In this document: positions 33,938 through 43,951 of the stretch, one piece after another | How the letters are laid out: every line of letters starts with the position of its first letter | How positions within the stretch are numbered: position 1 is the first letter of the stretch | Source: Candidatus Phosphitivorax anaerolimi | Lineage (GTDB): Bacteria; Desulfobacterota; Desulfomonilia; UBA1062 | Reading direction: 5' to 3' | NCBI GenBank assembly: GCA_001896555.1 | Contig: MPOS01000004.1 | Span: 1 to 64,000 of the forward strand | Length of the DNA stretch: 64,000 bases | Translations under genes and position numbers: made by a program | The notes under the pieces: model-generated | Databases searched by the model: none | What the model was told of the DNA's origin: nothing | The model's input: the letters and a program-made list of their open reading frames with translations, nothing else

Positions 33938-34540
33938 TCACCGGGTCGTTTTGCTGATGACATACCAGCCGTCTTCCGTGTCCGATGCCGTATCCACCAC
34001 CAGATGGACTATTGAAAGGCCCGGGAAGAGCTCTTTGAGCTCGTCCAGATCCACAGGCTCGAATTTCTTCAGGTTATTGTAATAGGCCTCAGGGGTGATC
34101 GCATTGGACTCGTAGTTTTCCTTCGTACGCTTGGAGATCTTGTCCAGGGAGTAGACCTCGGGCGCGCTCGTCTGCTGGATGATGAAGGTCTTGTTGTTCC
34201 GTGCGGCAACCTCAGCCGCTCTCTTTCTCAGCGACTGGCTGATGAAGGTGGCGTCCAGGATGACCCCCTTTCCCTGGGAGGCCAGCTCGTCTGCCAGGGA
34301 GAACATCCGGTCGTAGACGAGTTTTCTCTTGTCCATGTTCGAAGCCACCTTTTCGTCGAAGATGTCTTCGCCTTTGAGAACATCGCGGCGGATCAGATCG
34401 GTCCGAAGGATGGTGTATCCCTTGATACGGGCGATCACCTCCATGGTCTCGGTCTTGTTGGTGGCGGGAAGCCCGCATGCGATCAGGACCGCATCGTCTT
34501 CGATCTCCCGCTCCACGAAATCCGTAAACTGCTCCCTCAT
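33938..34540 (-). CDS. P-loop kinase-like protein with altered Walker A
   Basis: A 200-residue P-loop protein of the AAA_33/zeta-like kinase type. The phosphate loop is G23-LPATN-K29-T30: the usual G before K is Asn28. A Walker-B-like strand is 'GVILDATFISQSLRKRAAE'; the lid region has 'SNMDKRKLVYDRMFSLADEL'. Many COG2187 aminoglycoside-phosphotransferase-like proteins carry a comparable domain fused at their C terminus; here it is a separate gene two positions downstream. ATG 34540 follows GGAGGAG. It is cytoplasmic, with the substrate unknown. It could phosphorylate a small molecule or act as a partner of the kinase at 35496-36503. Confidence 0.8.
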   Translation of the reverse strand: MREQFTDFVEREIEDDAVLIACGLPATNKTETMEVIARIKGYTILRTDLIRRDVLKGEDIFDEKVASNMDKRKLVYDRMFSLADELASQGKGVILDATFISQSLRKRAAEVAARNNKTFIIQQTSAPEVYSLDKISKRTKENYESNAITPEAYYNNLKKFEPVDLDELKELFPGLSIVHLVVDTASDTEDGWYVISKTTR

Positions 34541-34626
34541 TGAATCCGCTCCTCCATAGCACACGTTTTCTCTACCCTTTATACCACAAGTATGCGCCAG
34601 GCAAAGCCCGAACTTTCGAGACCCGC

Positions 34627-35499
34627 TCAGAAATCGAACTGGCCGGCCACCCAGCCGGGGACTTGAGCGGTTCCCATCACGGGCGGCTGCTGATGGCAGT
34701 CGGACCCGCCGGTCGCCATCAGGGAGTTCTGCCTGGTGAAATCGAGATACGCGCTGACATGGGCCTTGTCGTGGCGCGAGTGCCAGCACTCGATCCCGTC
34801 GATGAAATCCAGCATGGTCTCCCGGATGATCTCAAGCTGTTTTTCCAAAGAGTCGGTGAGTGCAACCAGAGAGGTCCCGTTGGGATCGCCCGGGTGGGCC
34901 AGGACGAGCCTGCCCCCGGCCCCCCTGACGAGGGACGATGCTTCTTCAAGGCTCAGGGGCATCTTGGGCACGTCGCACTTCACCAGGTAGCGGTCGAAGG
35001 CCTCCTGCTTGTCGCGCACGATGCCCTTCTCAATGAGGTAGGCGGCGATGTGCGGCCGGGCAAGGGCGCCGTCCGCCCCGGCCTGGATCGCCTCCATGTC
35101 CCGGCCCGTAAACTCGGGCAGCCCCTGGGCGCGGAACTCGGTGTTGAGGTTTTCCAATATCCGCCCGGCCCTCTCTATTCGGTGGCTGCGGAGCTGGGAG
35201 AGCTTTTCCTTCAGTGCGGTGTTGCGATAGTCGAAGCCGTAGCCCAGGACATCCAGCGATACCGCCTTGCCCGAGCGGAAGCCGGGGTGGGAGAAGCTGA
35301 TGTTGAGCTCCACCCCGGTGACGAATCGCATGCCGTACTCTTTCGCGAGGAGCTGCGCCTGTTCCTGTGCGTCGATAGAGTCGTGGTCTGTGATGGAGAT
35401 GACCTCGATTCCCCGCCTGGAGGCCTCGGCAAAGATGTCCCGGATGTCCCACCTGCCGTCCGAGCCGTTCTTTGAATGGATATGGAGGTCGATCTTCAC
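34627..35499 (-). CDS. PHP-domain phosphoesterase, YciV/RNase AM-like
   Basis: A 290-residue PHP hydrolase. The N-terminal metal motif 'MKIDLHIHSKNGSDG' is followed by 'ISITDHDS', 'GVELNISF', 'ARPHIAAYLIEKG', 'LAHPGDPNGTS' and the C-terminal 'GGSDCHQ'. The 'ARPHIAAYL' and 'GVELN' elements recall YciV/RNase AM-type phosphatases acting on 3',5'-bisphosphates, but the substrate is not proven. It lies between two kinase-like genes and overlaps the upstream one in an ATGA-type junction (35496-35499). A 86-nt gap separates it from the P-loop gene. Confidence 0.87.
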   Translation of the reverse strand: MKIDLHIHSKNGSDGRWDIRDIFAEASRRGIEVISITDHDSIDAQEQAQLLAKEYGMRFVTGVELNISFSHPGFRSGKAVSLDVLGYGFDYRNTALKEKLSQLRSHRIERAGRILENLNTEFRAQGLPEFTGRDMEAIQAGADGALARPHIAAYLIEKGIVRDKQEAFDRYLVKCDVPKMPLSLEEASSLVRGAGGRLVLAHPGDPNGTSLVALTDSLEKQLEIIRETMLDFIDGIECWHSRHDKAHVSAYLDFTRQNSLMATGGSDCHQQPPVMGTAQVPGWVAGQFDF

Positions 35500-36503
35500 G
35501 ACGCGATGTACCGGTGGGCGAGCTCGTAGTACCTTCGGGCGGTTTCGAAGGCAGCCTTTTTGCGTGATTCGTCAAGCCCGGCGTCATCGAGCATGAAGGA
35601 GGTGACCTTTGCCCGGACATACGCCCGGTACACCTTGTAGAACAGCAGCACCTTGTCCATGGCGGTATCGCCTGAGGCCTCGATGAATGACCTCACGAAC
35701 ACGTCGCCCAGGTCGCTGCGGCCGTTGTAGTCGAAATCCATGGAAAGGAAGGCCACATCGGATGCCACATCGCCGAAGCGGAACCGTTCGTTGAACTCGA
35801 TGCAGTCGAACACGAAGACGTCAGGACCGTCCAGGCAGATGTGCTGCAGGTGGAGGTCGCCGTGACAATCCTTGATCCATCCCGCAGCTATGCGATCCTC
35901 GAAGAGGGGGACGTTTTTGTCCAGGAAGTCCCTGCTCCACGACTCCAGGGTATCGAACCGGCCCCGATCGATCGGGCCGCCCACGTACTTGCGGGTCTGG
36001 TCGAAGTTTTCGATGACATTGGTCGCGATTGTCTCGGGCGAGCCGAAGGGCCGCGACTTCTCATCGCAGGCGATATTGCGGTAGATCCCTGCCAGGTGAC
36101 TGCCCACCCGCTCCATCTCTGCCTGAGTGATCCGGTTTTTGGGCAGGAGGTTTGAGAGCATTTGCCCCTCGTCGATGCGTTTCATCTTCAGGACATGCTC
36201 GACCACGCTCGAATCGTCCCCGATCAGGTAGCCGTCTCCTTTCCGCGAGACGGGCAGCACGTCCAGATAGATGCCGGGTGAGAAGCGGCGGTTGAGCCTG
36301 AGCTCCTCATGCGTGTAAAATGCTCTCTTCTCACGGGTGGAGAAATCGAGAAAGCCGAAGTCCACCGGTTTTTTGAGCTTATAGACAAACTCATCACCGA
36401 TGAACACCCAGGATATGTGGGTCTGGACGAGGGTGACGCTTTTCGGTTTCTCCGGGTAGGCATCCGGATTCTGCAAGAACTCGATCAAGGTCTTCTCCGC
36501 CAT
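35496..36503 (-). CDS. Aminoglycoside-phosphotransferase-like kinase (COG2187 type)
   Basis: A 335-residue protein-kinase-fold small-molecule kinase. The N-terminal 'SVTLVQTHISWVFIGDEFVY' followed by KLKKPVDFGFLDFS is characteristic of the COG2187 family. The catalytic loop is 'DCHGDLHLQHICLDG' (HxDxxxxN-like) and the metal Asp lies in 'VFVFDCIEF'. Substrates in this family are unknown; drug resistance is not implied. ATG 36503 follows GGAGGAG. Its first 36 codons lie within the end of rlmN on the same strand, in another frame. In many genomes this domain is fused to a P-loop domain; here that domain is split off at 33938-34540. Confidence 0.87.
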   Translation of the reverse strand: MAEKTLIEFLQNPDAYPEKPKSVTLVQTHISWVFIGDEFVYKLKKPVDFGFLDFSTREKRAFYTHEELRLNRRFSPGIYLDVLPVSRKGDGYLIGDDSSVVEHVLKMKRIDEGQMLSNLLPKNRITQAEMERVGSHLAGIYRNIACDEKSRPFGSPETIATNVIENFDQTRKYVGGPIDRGRFDTLESWSRDFLDKNVPLFEDRIAAGWIKDCHGDLHLQHICLDGPDVFVFDCIEFNERFRFGDVASDVAFLSMDFDYNGRSDLGDVFVRSFIEASGDTAMDKVLLFYKVYRAYVRAKVTSFMLDDAGLDESRKKAAFETARRYYELAHRYIAS

Positions 36504-37512
36504 GGATAACTCCTCCTGCAAGCTGGCCACAGGCCGCTAGGATATCATCCCCCTTTTCCTTTCGGACCATCACGGCATAGGGGGACTTCTTCAAAAGCTC
36601 TTCAAAGGCGAGCACCGCCGAGCGCTCCGGCGCCTGGAACTCGCATCCGGGCCAGGGGTTGAAGGGGATGAGGTTCACCTTGACCTTCAGCCCGTGGAGA
36701 ATCCGGATGAGCTCCCGGGCATCCTTGAGCGAGTCGTTCACTCCCCTGATCAGGACATACTCTACGGTAATCCTCCGGCGGTTGGGAAGCTGGAAGGAGC
36801 GAAGCGCGTCCATGAGTACGGGGAGCGGGTATGCGCGGGTTATGGGCATGAGGCGCTGCCTGGTCGAGTTGTTCGACGCGTTGAGCGACACGGCCAGGGC
36901 CGCCTCGGTGTCTTTTGCCAGGGTTTTGAGTCGGGGCACGATCCCGCAGGTGGAGATGGTGACCCTCCTGCGTGAGAACTGGGGACCGTCTACATCGGTG
37001 AGAATGCGCACGGCCTTGACCACATTGTCGTAGTTGAGCAGCGGCTCTCCCATGCCCATGAACACGATGTTGCGGAAATTTCTCTGCGGGTATGCCCGCA
37101 GAGGATGGAGCACCTGGGAGACGATCTCCGACACATCCAGGTTGCGGATGAATCCCATGGATGCGGTGTAGCAAAACCGGCACCCCATGGCGCACCCCGC
37201 CTGGGATGATACGCAGATGCTCCAGTGGTCTTTTTCCGGGATCAGGACGCTCTCGATGATGCGGCCGTCATGCAGGCGGTAGGCGATCTTCTGCGTGCCG
37301 TCGACGGATTCCTGCGAGCCCGCCACCTCGGGATAGGAGATGGCGACCCTGCCCGAGAGATCCTCCCTGAGCTGCCTGGGGAGATTGGTCATCTCGTTGA
37401 CATGGCTTACAGCCTTGCCGAAGACCCAGTTGAAGATCTGGCCCCCCCGGAAGGGTTTGTCGGTGAACAGGCTCTTCATGTCCTGTTTGTCGAGATCGAG
37501 TAGATTGATCAT
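36394..37512 (-). CDS. rlmN: 23S rRNA/tRNA adenine-C2 methyltransferase RlmN
   Basis: A 372-residue radical-SAM methylase acting on A2503 of 23S rRNA and A37 of some tRNAs. It has the cluster motif Cx3Cx2C in 'AGCAMGCRFCYTAS', 'NIVFMGMGEPLLNYDNVV', 'ISTCGIVPRL', 'LAVSLNASNN' and the resolving-Cys region 'KGDDILAACGQLAGG'. The body ends at that point; a 34-residue tail then runs through the ribosome-binding site and first 36 codons of the downstream kinase. ATG 37512 is preferred to an upstream TTG/ATG. tRNA-Arg lies 22 nt upstream on the same strand. Confidence 0.96.
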   Translation of the reverse strand: MINLLDLDKQDMKSLFTDKPFRGGQIFNWVFGKAVSHVNEMTNLPRQLREDLSGRVAISYPEVAGSQESVDGTQKIAYRLHDGRIIESVLIPEKDHWSICVSSQAGCAMGCRFCYTASMGFIRNLDVSEIVSQVLHPLRAYPQRNFRNIVFMGMGEPLLNYDNVVKAVRILTDVDGPQFSRRRVTISTCGIVPRLKTLAKDTEAALAVSLNASNNSTRQRLMPITRAYPLPVLMDALRSFQLPNRRRITVEYVLIRGVNDSLKDARELIRILHGLKVKVNLIPFNPWPGCEFQAPERSAVLAFEELLKKSPYAVMVRKEKGDDILAACGQLAGGVIHGGEDLDRVLAESGCLPGETEKRHPRPDPHILGVHR

Positions 37513-37534
37513 GGCTTCTTTACAATGCATAAGG

Positions 37535-37611
37535 TGGTGCGCCCGACAGGAATTGAACCTGTGGCCTTAGGCTCCGGAGGCCTACGCTCTATCCAACTGA
37601 GCTACGGGCGC
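37535..37611 (-). tRNA. tRNA-Arg (anticodon CCG), CCA encoded
   Basis: The minus-strand sequence folds into a full cloverleaf. The acceptor GCGCCCG pairs with CGGGCGC. The D arm is GCTC/GAGC. The anticodon stem TAGGC/GCCTA encloses loop CTCCGGA with anticodon CCG. The T arm ACAGG/CCTGT encloses TTCAATT. Discriminator A is followed by an encoded CCA (complement of 37535-37537). It reads the CGG codon. Confidence 0.95.
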
Positions 37612-37624
37612 ACATGCGAGGCCG

Positions 37625-38812
37625 CTAGGCTGTCAGGTGCTTTACAGCCTTTTCCAGCCCGCCGAGGGTTATCTCGAACATGGGGAATATCTCCCCGATG
37701 GCCTCGATGGTCTGGGTGTGGGGCCATGTATACGCATATTTCGGATTGAGCCATACACTATGTTTGAATGTTTTGGCAAGATATTCTAATCGTTTTATGC
37801 TGGGCTCACCGGACCGGGCCGCATAGTAGATGCTGCCGTTGCGGCTGAAGAGCTCGTAGGGCGCCATGGATGCATCGCCTACGATGATGAGCCTGGTCTG
37901 CGGATCATACCGCGCGAAATCTTCCAGGAACACCACCTTGTACTGCCTGGTCGGGTCTTCCCACACATGGGAATAGATGGTGTTGTGGAAGTAGAAGATC
38001 TTCAAGTCCTTGAACTGGTTTTTCGCGTGGTTGAAGAGCACCTGCACTACGTTGACGTAGGGGTCCATGGAGAAGCCGCCGTTGTCGATCATGAGGATGA
38101 CCTTGAGCTTGTCCTTGAGCGAGCGGTCGAACACGATCTCGATCTCGCCCGCGTTCTTCATGGTCTGGTAGATGGTCTTTTCGATATTGAGTGAATCCTT
38201 CGGCCCCGCCGGCTGCATATGCTTCAGCCTGCGCATGGCCTCGGATATCTGGGAGGGGCCGATCCTCGTGTCTTCGGTATAATCCTTGTACCGCCGGTCC
38301 AGGGCGACCTTGACCGCGGACTTGCGCTGCGAGGTGCCGCCCACCCGCATACCGCCAGGATGAAAGCCGGAATGGCCCACGGGCGAGGTTCCGCCGGTGC
38401 CGATCCACCGGTTCCCGCCGTCGTGTCGCTCGGTCTGGTCTTGGAGGCGCTTCCGGAAGTAGTCCTCCAGCTCCTCCGGCGTGAGCCTGCTAAGGGTCTC
38501 CTCGTCGATCCCCAGGAATTCGGCCATCATCTTGGGGTCTTTGAGCCAGTCTTCCAGCATGGACTGGATCGCCAGCTCGATCTCCGCGCTGAAATCCTCG
38601 CTCAGCTCCGCGCCGTTAAAGTAATGGGCGAACACCCGGTCGTAGAGGTCGAAATGGCGTTCGGACTTGATCATGATGGCCCGGGAGATACAGTAGAAAT
38701 CATCCAGCGAGCGGATGAGCCCTTTGTGCAGCGCCTGCTGGAGGCGCAGGAAACCTGAGGGAGAGATGAGCAGCCCTTTTTGCCTCAGGAGGTAGAAGAA
38801 CTCGATGAACAC
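37625..38812 (-). CDS. VWA (CoxE-like) protein, partner of MoxR ATPase
   Basis: A 395-residue protein. The N-terminal ~190 residues are helical with 'FFYLLRQKGLLISPSGFL', a family-typical start. A Gly/Arg-rich linker follows ('GGNRWIGTGGTSPVGHSGFH'). The C-terminal VWA domain begins near 238 with 'KVILMIDNGGFSMDPYVNVV': the MIDAS is DNGGxS rather than DxSxS. The Asp in 'LIIVGDASMAPYEL' sits where the fourth MIDAS residue is expected. GTG 38812 follows AGGAG placed next to the MoxR stop. MoxR-VWA pairs act as chaperones in enzyme or complex maturation; the client is not encoded next door. Confidence 0.87.
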   Translation of the reverse strand: MFIEFFYLLRQKGLLISPSGFLRLQQALHKGLIRSLDDFYCISRAIMIKSERHFDLYDRVFAHYFNGAELSEDFSAEIELAIQSMLEDWLKDPKMMAEFLGIDEETLSRLTPEELEDYFRKRLQDQTERHDGGNRWIGTGGTSPVGHSGFHPGGMRVGGTSQRKSAVKVALDRRYKDYTEDTRIGPSQISEAMRRLKHMQPAGPKDSLNIEKTIYQTMKNAGEIEIVFDRSLKDKLKVILMIDNGGFSMDPYVNVVQVLFNHAKNQFKDLKIFYFHNTIYSHVWEDPTRQYKVVFLEDFARYDPQTRLIIVGDASMAPYELFSRNGSIYYAARSGEPSIKRLEYLAKTFKHSVWLNPKYAYTWPHTQTIEAIGEIFPMFEITLGGLEKAVKHLTA

Positions 38813-38824
38813 GGCGGCTTTCTC

Positions 38825-39664
38825 CTACCGGGACAAACCCCCGAATTGTTTCTGGAGGATGGTGTAGTCCTCGCTCTTCTTGAAGAGCACACCTAAGTAT
38901 GGCACGTTGTTTCCGGCCAGGTGCTTCGGGTCGAAGTTCTTGTCCATGAGCAGGATCCGGATCCAGTTGATGAGCTCCCGGGTGGCTGGTTTCTTCTCGA
39001 TCCCCCGGATGTTTCTCAGGCGGTAGAAGGTCTCGATGCAGGCCTCGGAGATGCGCCTATCCAGGTCGGGGAAGTGGGCGCGCACGATCTTGCCCATCAT
39101 CTCGGGATCGGGGAATGCGATGTGGTGGAACACGCACCTGCCCAGGAAGGGGTCGGAGAGGTCCTTCTTGGCGTTGGAGGTGATAATGATAATGGGCCGG
39201 TGCTTCGCCCGGATAGTCTTGTCGATCTCGATGATGTCGAAGGACATCTGGTCGAGCACGTCGAGCAGGTCGTCCTGGAAGTCTGTGTCCGCCTTGTCGA
39301 TCTCGTCGATGAGCAGCACGGTTTTTTTGTCCGAGACAAAGGACTGCCCGATTTTGCCCATCTTGATGTAGTCCTCTATGTTGCTCACGTTGCGGCTCGA
39401 GTCCCCGAACCGGCTGTCGTTGAGGCGGGTGAGGGTGTCGTACTGATAGAGGGCTTCCACGGCCTTCATGCTGGATTTGACATTGAGAATGATCAGGGGC
39501 ATCCCGAGGTTCTCGGCGATGGCGTGTGCCAGCAGGGTCTTGCCCGTGCCCGGCTCCCCCTTGATGAGCAGCGGCATCTCCAGGGCGATGCTCGCATTGA
39601 CGATCTTCGAGAGCTCACTGTCGAGAACGTAGGTGCTGGTTCCGGTAAAGGTGTATGGTCCCAT
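38825..39664 (-). CDS. MoxR-family AAA+ ATPase
   Basis: A 279-residue AAA+ ATPase. Walker A is 'LIKGEPGTGKTLLAHAIA', Walker B 'KTVLLIDEIDKADTDFQDD', sensor 1 'IIIITSNAKKDLSDPFLGR' with the Arg finger. It belongs to the APE2220/MoxR branch paired with CoxE-type VWA proteins. ATG 39664 follows AGGAGAG. It lies 12 nt upstream of the VWA gene, so both are made from one message. Length is normal for the group (270-320). Confidence 0.94.
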   Translation of the reverse strand: MGPYTFTGTSTYVLDSELSKIVNASIALEMPLLIKGEPGTGKTLLAHAIAENLGMPLIILNVKSSMKAVEALYQYDTLTRLNDSRFGDSSRNVSNIEDYIKMGKIGQSFVSDKKTVLLIDEIDKADTDFQDDLLDVLDQMSFDIIEIDKTIRAKHRPIIIITSNAKKDLSDPFLGRCVFHHIAFPDPEMMGKIVRAHFPDLDRRISEACIETFYRLRNIRGIEKKPATRELINWIRILLMDKNFDPKHLAGNNVPYLGVLFKKSEDYTILQKQFGGLSR

Positions 39665-39860
39665 GATCTCTCCTATGGCGGGAAAATTTTTTATTTTTTC
39701 TTACCATAGAAAATAAGGCGGTTCAATGACGGCTGCAACCCTGTTCCTCTTCGCCGCGACACCGGTGAACCGGATTTCACGGGTATCGGCGGATTGACTT
39801 CCGGCAGCCCTTTGCGATAAATAAAAGAGATTCAATAAAGGAGAAAAGGAGATTCATTAC

Positions 39861-40715
39861 TTGGAGAGTAACGAGGATAGCCAGGACAGCCTCAGTTATC
39901 TCAAACGGCTGTGGCTCCTGATGACAGGGGAGAAGTCCTCGCGGGATACCAAGAAAGAGATCGAGAAGATCCTCGACGAGGTGGAGGAAAGGGGAATCAT
40001 CGACGAAGAACAGGGCGACATGATCCACAACATCATCGTCCTGAAAGACACCCTGGTACGCGAGATCATGGTGCCCAAGAGCGACATGGTGGCCTTGGAG
40101 GTCTCCACTCCGCTCGATAAGATCATCGAGGTATTCGCCAGGGAGGGCTGTTCGCGTATTCCCATCTATGAGGACAACCTGGACAACATCATCGGCGTGG
40201 TTCACGCAAAAGACATCCTGAAATACTGGAACAAGAATGAGCGCCCCCGGGACATCAGGCCCCTGCTGCATCCCCCCTATTTCGTGCCCGAAGGCAAGAA
40301 GCTCATCGACCTGCTGCAGGAGTTCAGGCAGAAACGCCCCAAGATGGCCATCGTGATCGATGAGTACGGCAATGTGGACGGCCTGCTCACCATGAGCGAC
40401 GTGGTTGAGGAGATCATCGGAGACATCGTGGGAGAAGACGAGGCCGCAGGCGAGGAAGAGATCGTCCAGGAAGGCGAGGGGTTGTACTCCGTGGATCCCA
40501 GGCTTTCCATTGATGAGTTCTCCGAGAAGTTCGGCGTAGAAATCCCCGAGGGGAACTACGACACCATCGGCGGGTTCATCACCTGCCGAATGGAGAGAAT
40601 ACCCGAATCGGGAGAGACCATGGAGTACAACGGGGTGCTCTTCGAGATCGCCGAGGCAGACAAGAAACGGATATCCAAGCTCATGGTCCGCCCGTCTGCA
40701 GGGACCGAATCTTGA
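39861..40715 (+). CDS. CBS-domain CorC/HlyC-family protein
   Basis: A 284-residue soluble CorC-like protein. Two CBS motifs ('LVREIMVPKSDMVALEVSTP' and 'VPEGKKLIDLLQEFRQKRPK') are followed by the CorC_HlyC domain ('YDTIGGFITCRMERIPESGE'). There is no DUF21 membrane domain, as in E. coli CorC. The TTG start at 39861 follows AAAGGAG with 9-nt spacing. It overlaps lnt by four bases (TTGA). The corC-lnt order is conserved in Proteobacteria. Likely linked to magnesium/cobalt homeostasis, with direct evidence lacking. Confidence 0.92.
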   Translation: MESNEDSQDSLSYLKRLWLLMTGEKSSRDTKKEIEKILDEVEERGIIDEEQGDMIHNIIVLKDTLVREIMVPKSDMVALEVSTPLDKIIEVFAREGCSRIPIYEDNLDNIIGVVHAKDILKYWNKNERPRDIRPLLHPPYFVPEGKKLIDLLQEFRQKRPKMAIVIDEYGNVDGLLTMSDVVEEIIGDIVGEDEAAGEEEIVQEGEGLYSVDPRLSIDEFSEKFGVEIPEGNYDTIGGFITCRMERIPESGETMEYNGVLFEIAEADKKRISKLMVRPSAGTES

Positions 40716-42190
40716 GAAGAATCATTCTCGCATTGACCTCGGGCGTGCTCTACGCAATAGCATTCCCGACGTATCATCTCTGGCCCCTGGCGTGGATATG
40801 GGCCGTTCCTCTGCTGTATCTCCTTAAAAGCTCTTACCCGGGCGAGAGGTTTCTCTACGGGATGGTGTCCGGCTTTGTCGCGTGGGCGGGCATCCTCTAC
40901 TGGATCGCCTATGTGATGGAGACCTACGGAGGGATGGGGCTCTTTCCGGCTGCACTCCTGCTGTTTGCGCTCCTGCTCTTTCTCTCGCTCTACTTCGGCG
41001 CGTTCGCCTGGGCCGCAGGCGGGCTCATCCGATCGCGATGGGCGTTTCTCACCATACCCGGGGTGTGGGTCATGCTGGAGCTCCTGCGCTCGTACGTGCC
41101 CTTCTCGGGGTTTCCCTGGATGCTCGCGGGGTATTCCCAGTTCGCCTTCACGCCGCTGATCCAGATCGCAGAGTTCGGAGGGGTCTACCTCATCAGCGGG
41201 ATCGTGCTCATGGGAAATGTGGCCCTCTACCAGTTCATCAAGAGGAGGGAGTATGCCCCCCTGCTGGCGTGCGGGGTTCTTGTCGCGGCGTGTGTGCTGT
41301 GGGGGGCCTGGCGGATGGAGAACCTGCCCGTCCAGGGAGATCCGATCAAGGCGGCCGTTGTCCAGGCCAATGTCCCCCAGGATCAGAAATGGAGGCCGGA
41401 GATGGTGGCTCCCACCGTCGAGACCTACGAGCGTCTAACCGCCATTGCGGTAGAGCAGGGCGCCGGGCTCGTGGTCTGGCCCGAGACCTCGTGCCCGTTC
41501 TACCTGTTCAGGCAGTGGGAGTTCACCCCCCGGATCATAGACCTGAGCAAGTCGAACGATGCGAAGCTTCTGGTCGGGAGCCCGGCCTTCGACGACGGCA
41601 GGCACTTTAACCGGATGTGGCTGCTCAAAAAGGGAAAGATCGAGGGATACTACGACAAGGTGCACCTGGTGCCCTTCGGGGAGTACCTGCCCCTGGCGCA
41701 CCTGATCGAACCGTATTTCGGCAGTCTCACCGTCGGGGTGGGCAATTTTTCCCCGGCGCGCCAAGCGAGCCCCATCGGGGACATGGGGGTGCTCATCTGT
41801 TTCGAAAGCGTGTTTCCGGGCCTGACCAGGGACCTCTGCAATGCGGGAGCAACCTATCTGGTCAATGCCTCCAACGATGCCTGGTTCAAGACCTGGTCGA
41901 CCCCGGAGCAGCATCTCCAGATGGCGAGCTTCCGGGCCGTGGAGAGCAGGCGGTGGCTGCTCAGGCCGGTGAACCACGGGATATCCGCCATTGTCAGCCC
42001 GGCTGGAGAGATCGTCGAAGAGATCGGGCTCCTCAAAGAGGGAATGATCCTTGCGGACATCGCACCCATCAAGGTGAAGACGCTCTACACCAGATTCGGC
42101 CCATTGCTCGCCTTTATCTGGGCCGGAGTTCCCTTCCTCTGCGTAATCCTTCGAAGAATCGCCCCAAGCAAAGTCCGACTGCGGCATTGA
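40712..42190 (+). CDS. lnt: Apolipoprotein N-acyltransferase
   Basis: A 492-residue inner-membrane enzyme that N-acylates lipoproteins. The first ~210 residues hold about six membrane helices. The nitrilase-like domain follows with the catalytic triad visible: Glu in 'LVVWPETSCPF', Lys in 'YYDKVHLVPFGEYLPLAHL' and Cys in 'MGVLICFESVFPGLTRD'. A last membrane helix ends the protein. The TTG start overlaps the corC stop. It supports the view that lipoproteins encoded nearby (secretin, TPR lipoprotein) are fully triacylated. Confidence 0.96.
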   Translation: MRRIILALTSGVLYAIAFPTYHLWPLAWIWAVPLLYLLKSSYPGERFLYGMVSGFVAWAGILYWIAYVMETYGGMGLFPAALLLFALLLFLSLYFGAFAWAAGGLIRSRWAFLTIPGVWVMLELLRSYVPFSGFPWMLAGYSQFAFTPLIQIAEFGGVYLISGIVLMGNVALYQFIKRREYAPLLACGVLVAACVLWGAWRMENLPVQGDPIKAAVVQANVPQDQKWRPEMVAPTVETYERLTAIAVEQGAGLVVWPETSCPFYLFRQWEFTPRIIDLSKSNDAKLLVGSPAFDDGRHFNRMWLLKKGKIEGYYDKVHLVPFGEYLPLAHLIEPYFGSLTVGVGNFSPARQASPIGDMGVLICFESVFPGLTRDLCNAGATYLVNASNDAWFKTWSTPEQHLQMASFRAVESRRWLLRPVNHGISAIVSPAGEIVEEIGLLKEGMILADIAPIKVKTLYTRFGPLLAFIWAGVPFLCVILRRIAPSKVRLRH

Positions 42191-42218
42191 CAAGGCGCAT
42201 GAGGGGTGTTAAAGGCTG

Positions 42219-43330
<1,112 letters not shown>

Positions 43331-43338
<8 letters not shown>

Positions 43339-43831
43339 TGCGATACACGGGCGGAGGAGCATCCGCAGGTTCGCCCAAAGGGCCGTATCCGATGAGTTGG
43401 TGGACAGGATCCTCGATGCGGGCAGGTGGGCGCCCTCGGGCCTGAACAACCAGCCGTGGCGCTTCGCAGTCATCCGCGACAAGGCGGTGAAGGAGGAGCT
43501 GGCTGCCCTGACCCGGTACGGATCGATCATCAGGTCTGCGGATGTGATTCTGGCCGTGTTCCTCGACCAGGATGCCGGTTACGACCGGACCAAAGACCTT
43601 CAGGCGATCGGCGCCTGCATCCAGAACATGCTGCTTGCCATTCACGATTTTGGCTTGGGCGGGGTGTGGCTGGGCGAGATCCTCAAAAACGGACGGAAGG
43701 TCGGAGCGCTCCTCGAAGCGCCTGATTCCTACGAGTTCATGGCGGCAATCGCCCTGGGATACCCTCAAGGGAAGACCCCTGAGGCCCCCGGGCGCAAATC
43801 GATCGCCGAGCTGGTGTTCTTCAGGAGATGA
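43331..43831 (+). CDS. Nitroreductase-family FMN protein
   Basis: A 166-residue compact nitroreductase. The FMN-binding start 'IHGRRSIRRFAQRAVSDEL' is followed by 'AGRWAPSGLNNQPWRFAVI' and the C-terminal 'GVWLGEI...' and 'IALGYPQGKTPEAPGRK'. It is at the short end of the family. ATG 43331 has GAGGGAAG upstream and lies within the last codons of prfB. Physiological substrate unknown; NAD(P)H oxidation of nitro or quinone compounds is the general activity. Confidence 0.88.
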
Positions 43832-43951
43832 GGGGGAAAAAACGGGCGCGCCGCCCATACCTGTCCGGCGATTTCTTCGAGCGCGGCCTGCCGTGCATTC
43901 CCCTTGTACTGCTTGACCTGCGAACCCATCATATATATAGAAGAGCACCAT

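Noticed and set aside
35496-36503. Aminoglycoside resistance gene
   Set aside because: The fold is APH-like, but the sequence belongs to the COG2187 type whose members are chromosomal and not linked to drug resistance; no mobile element is nearby.
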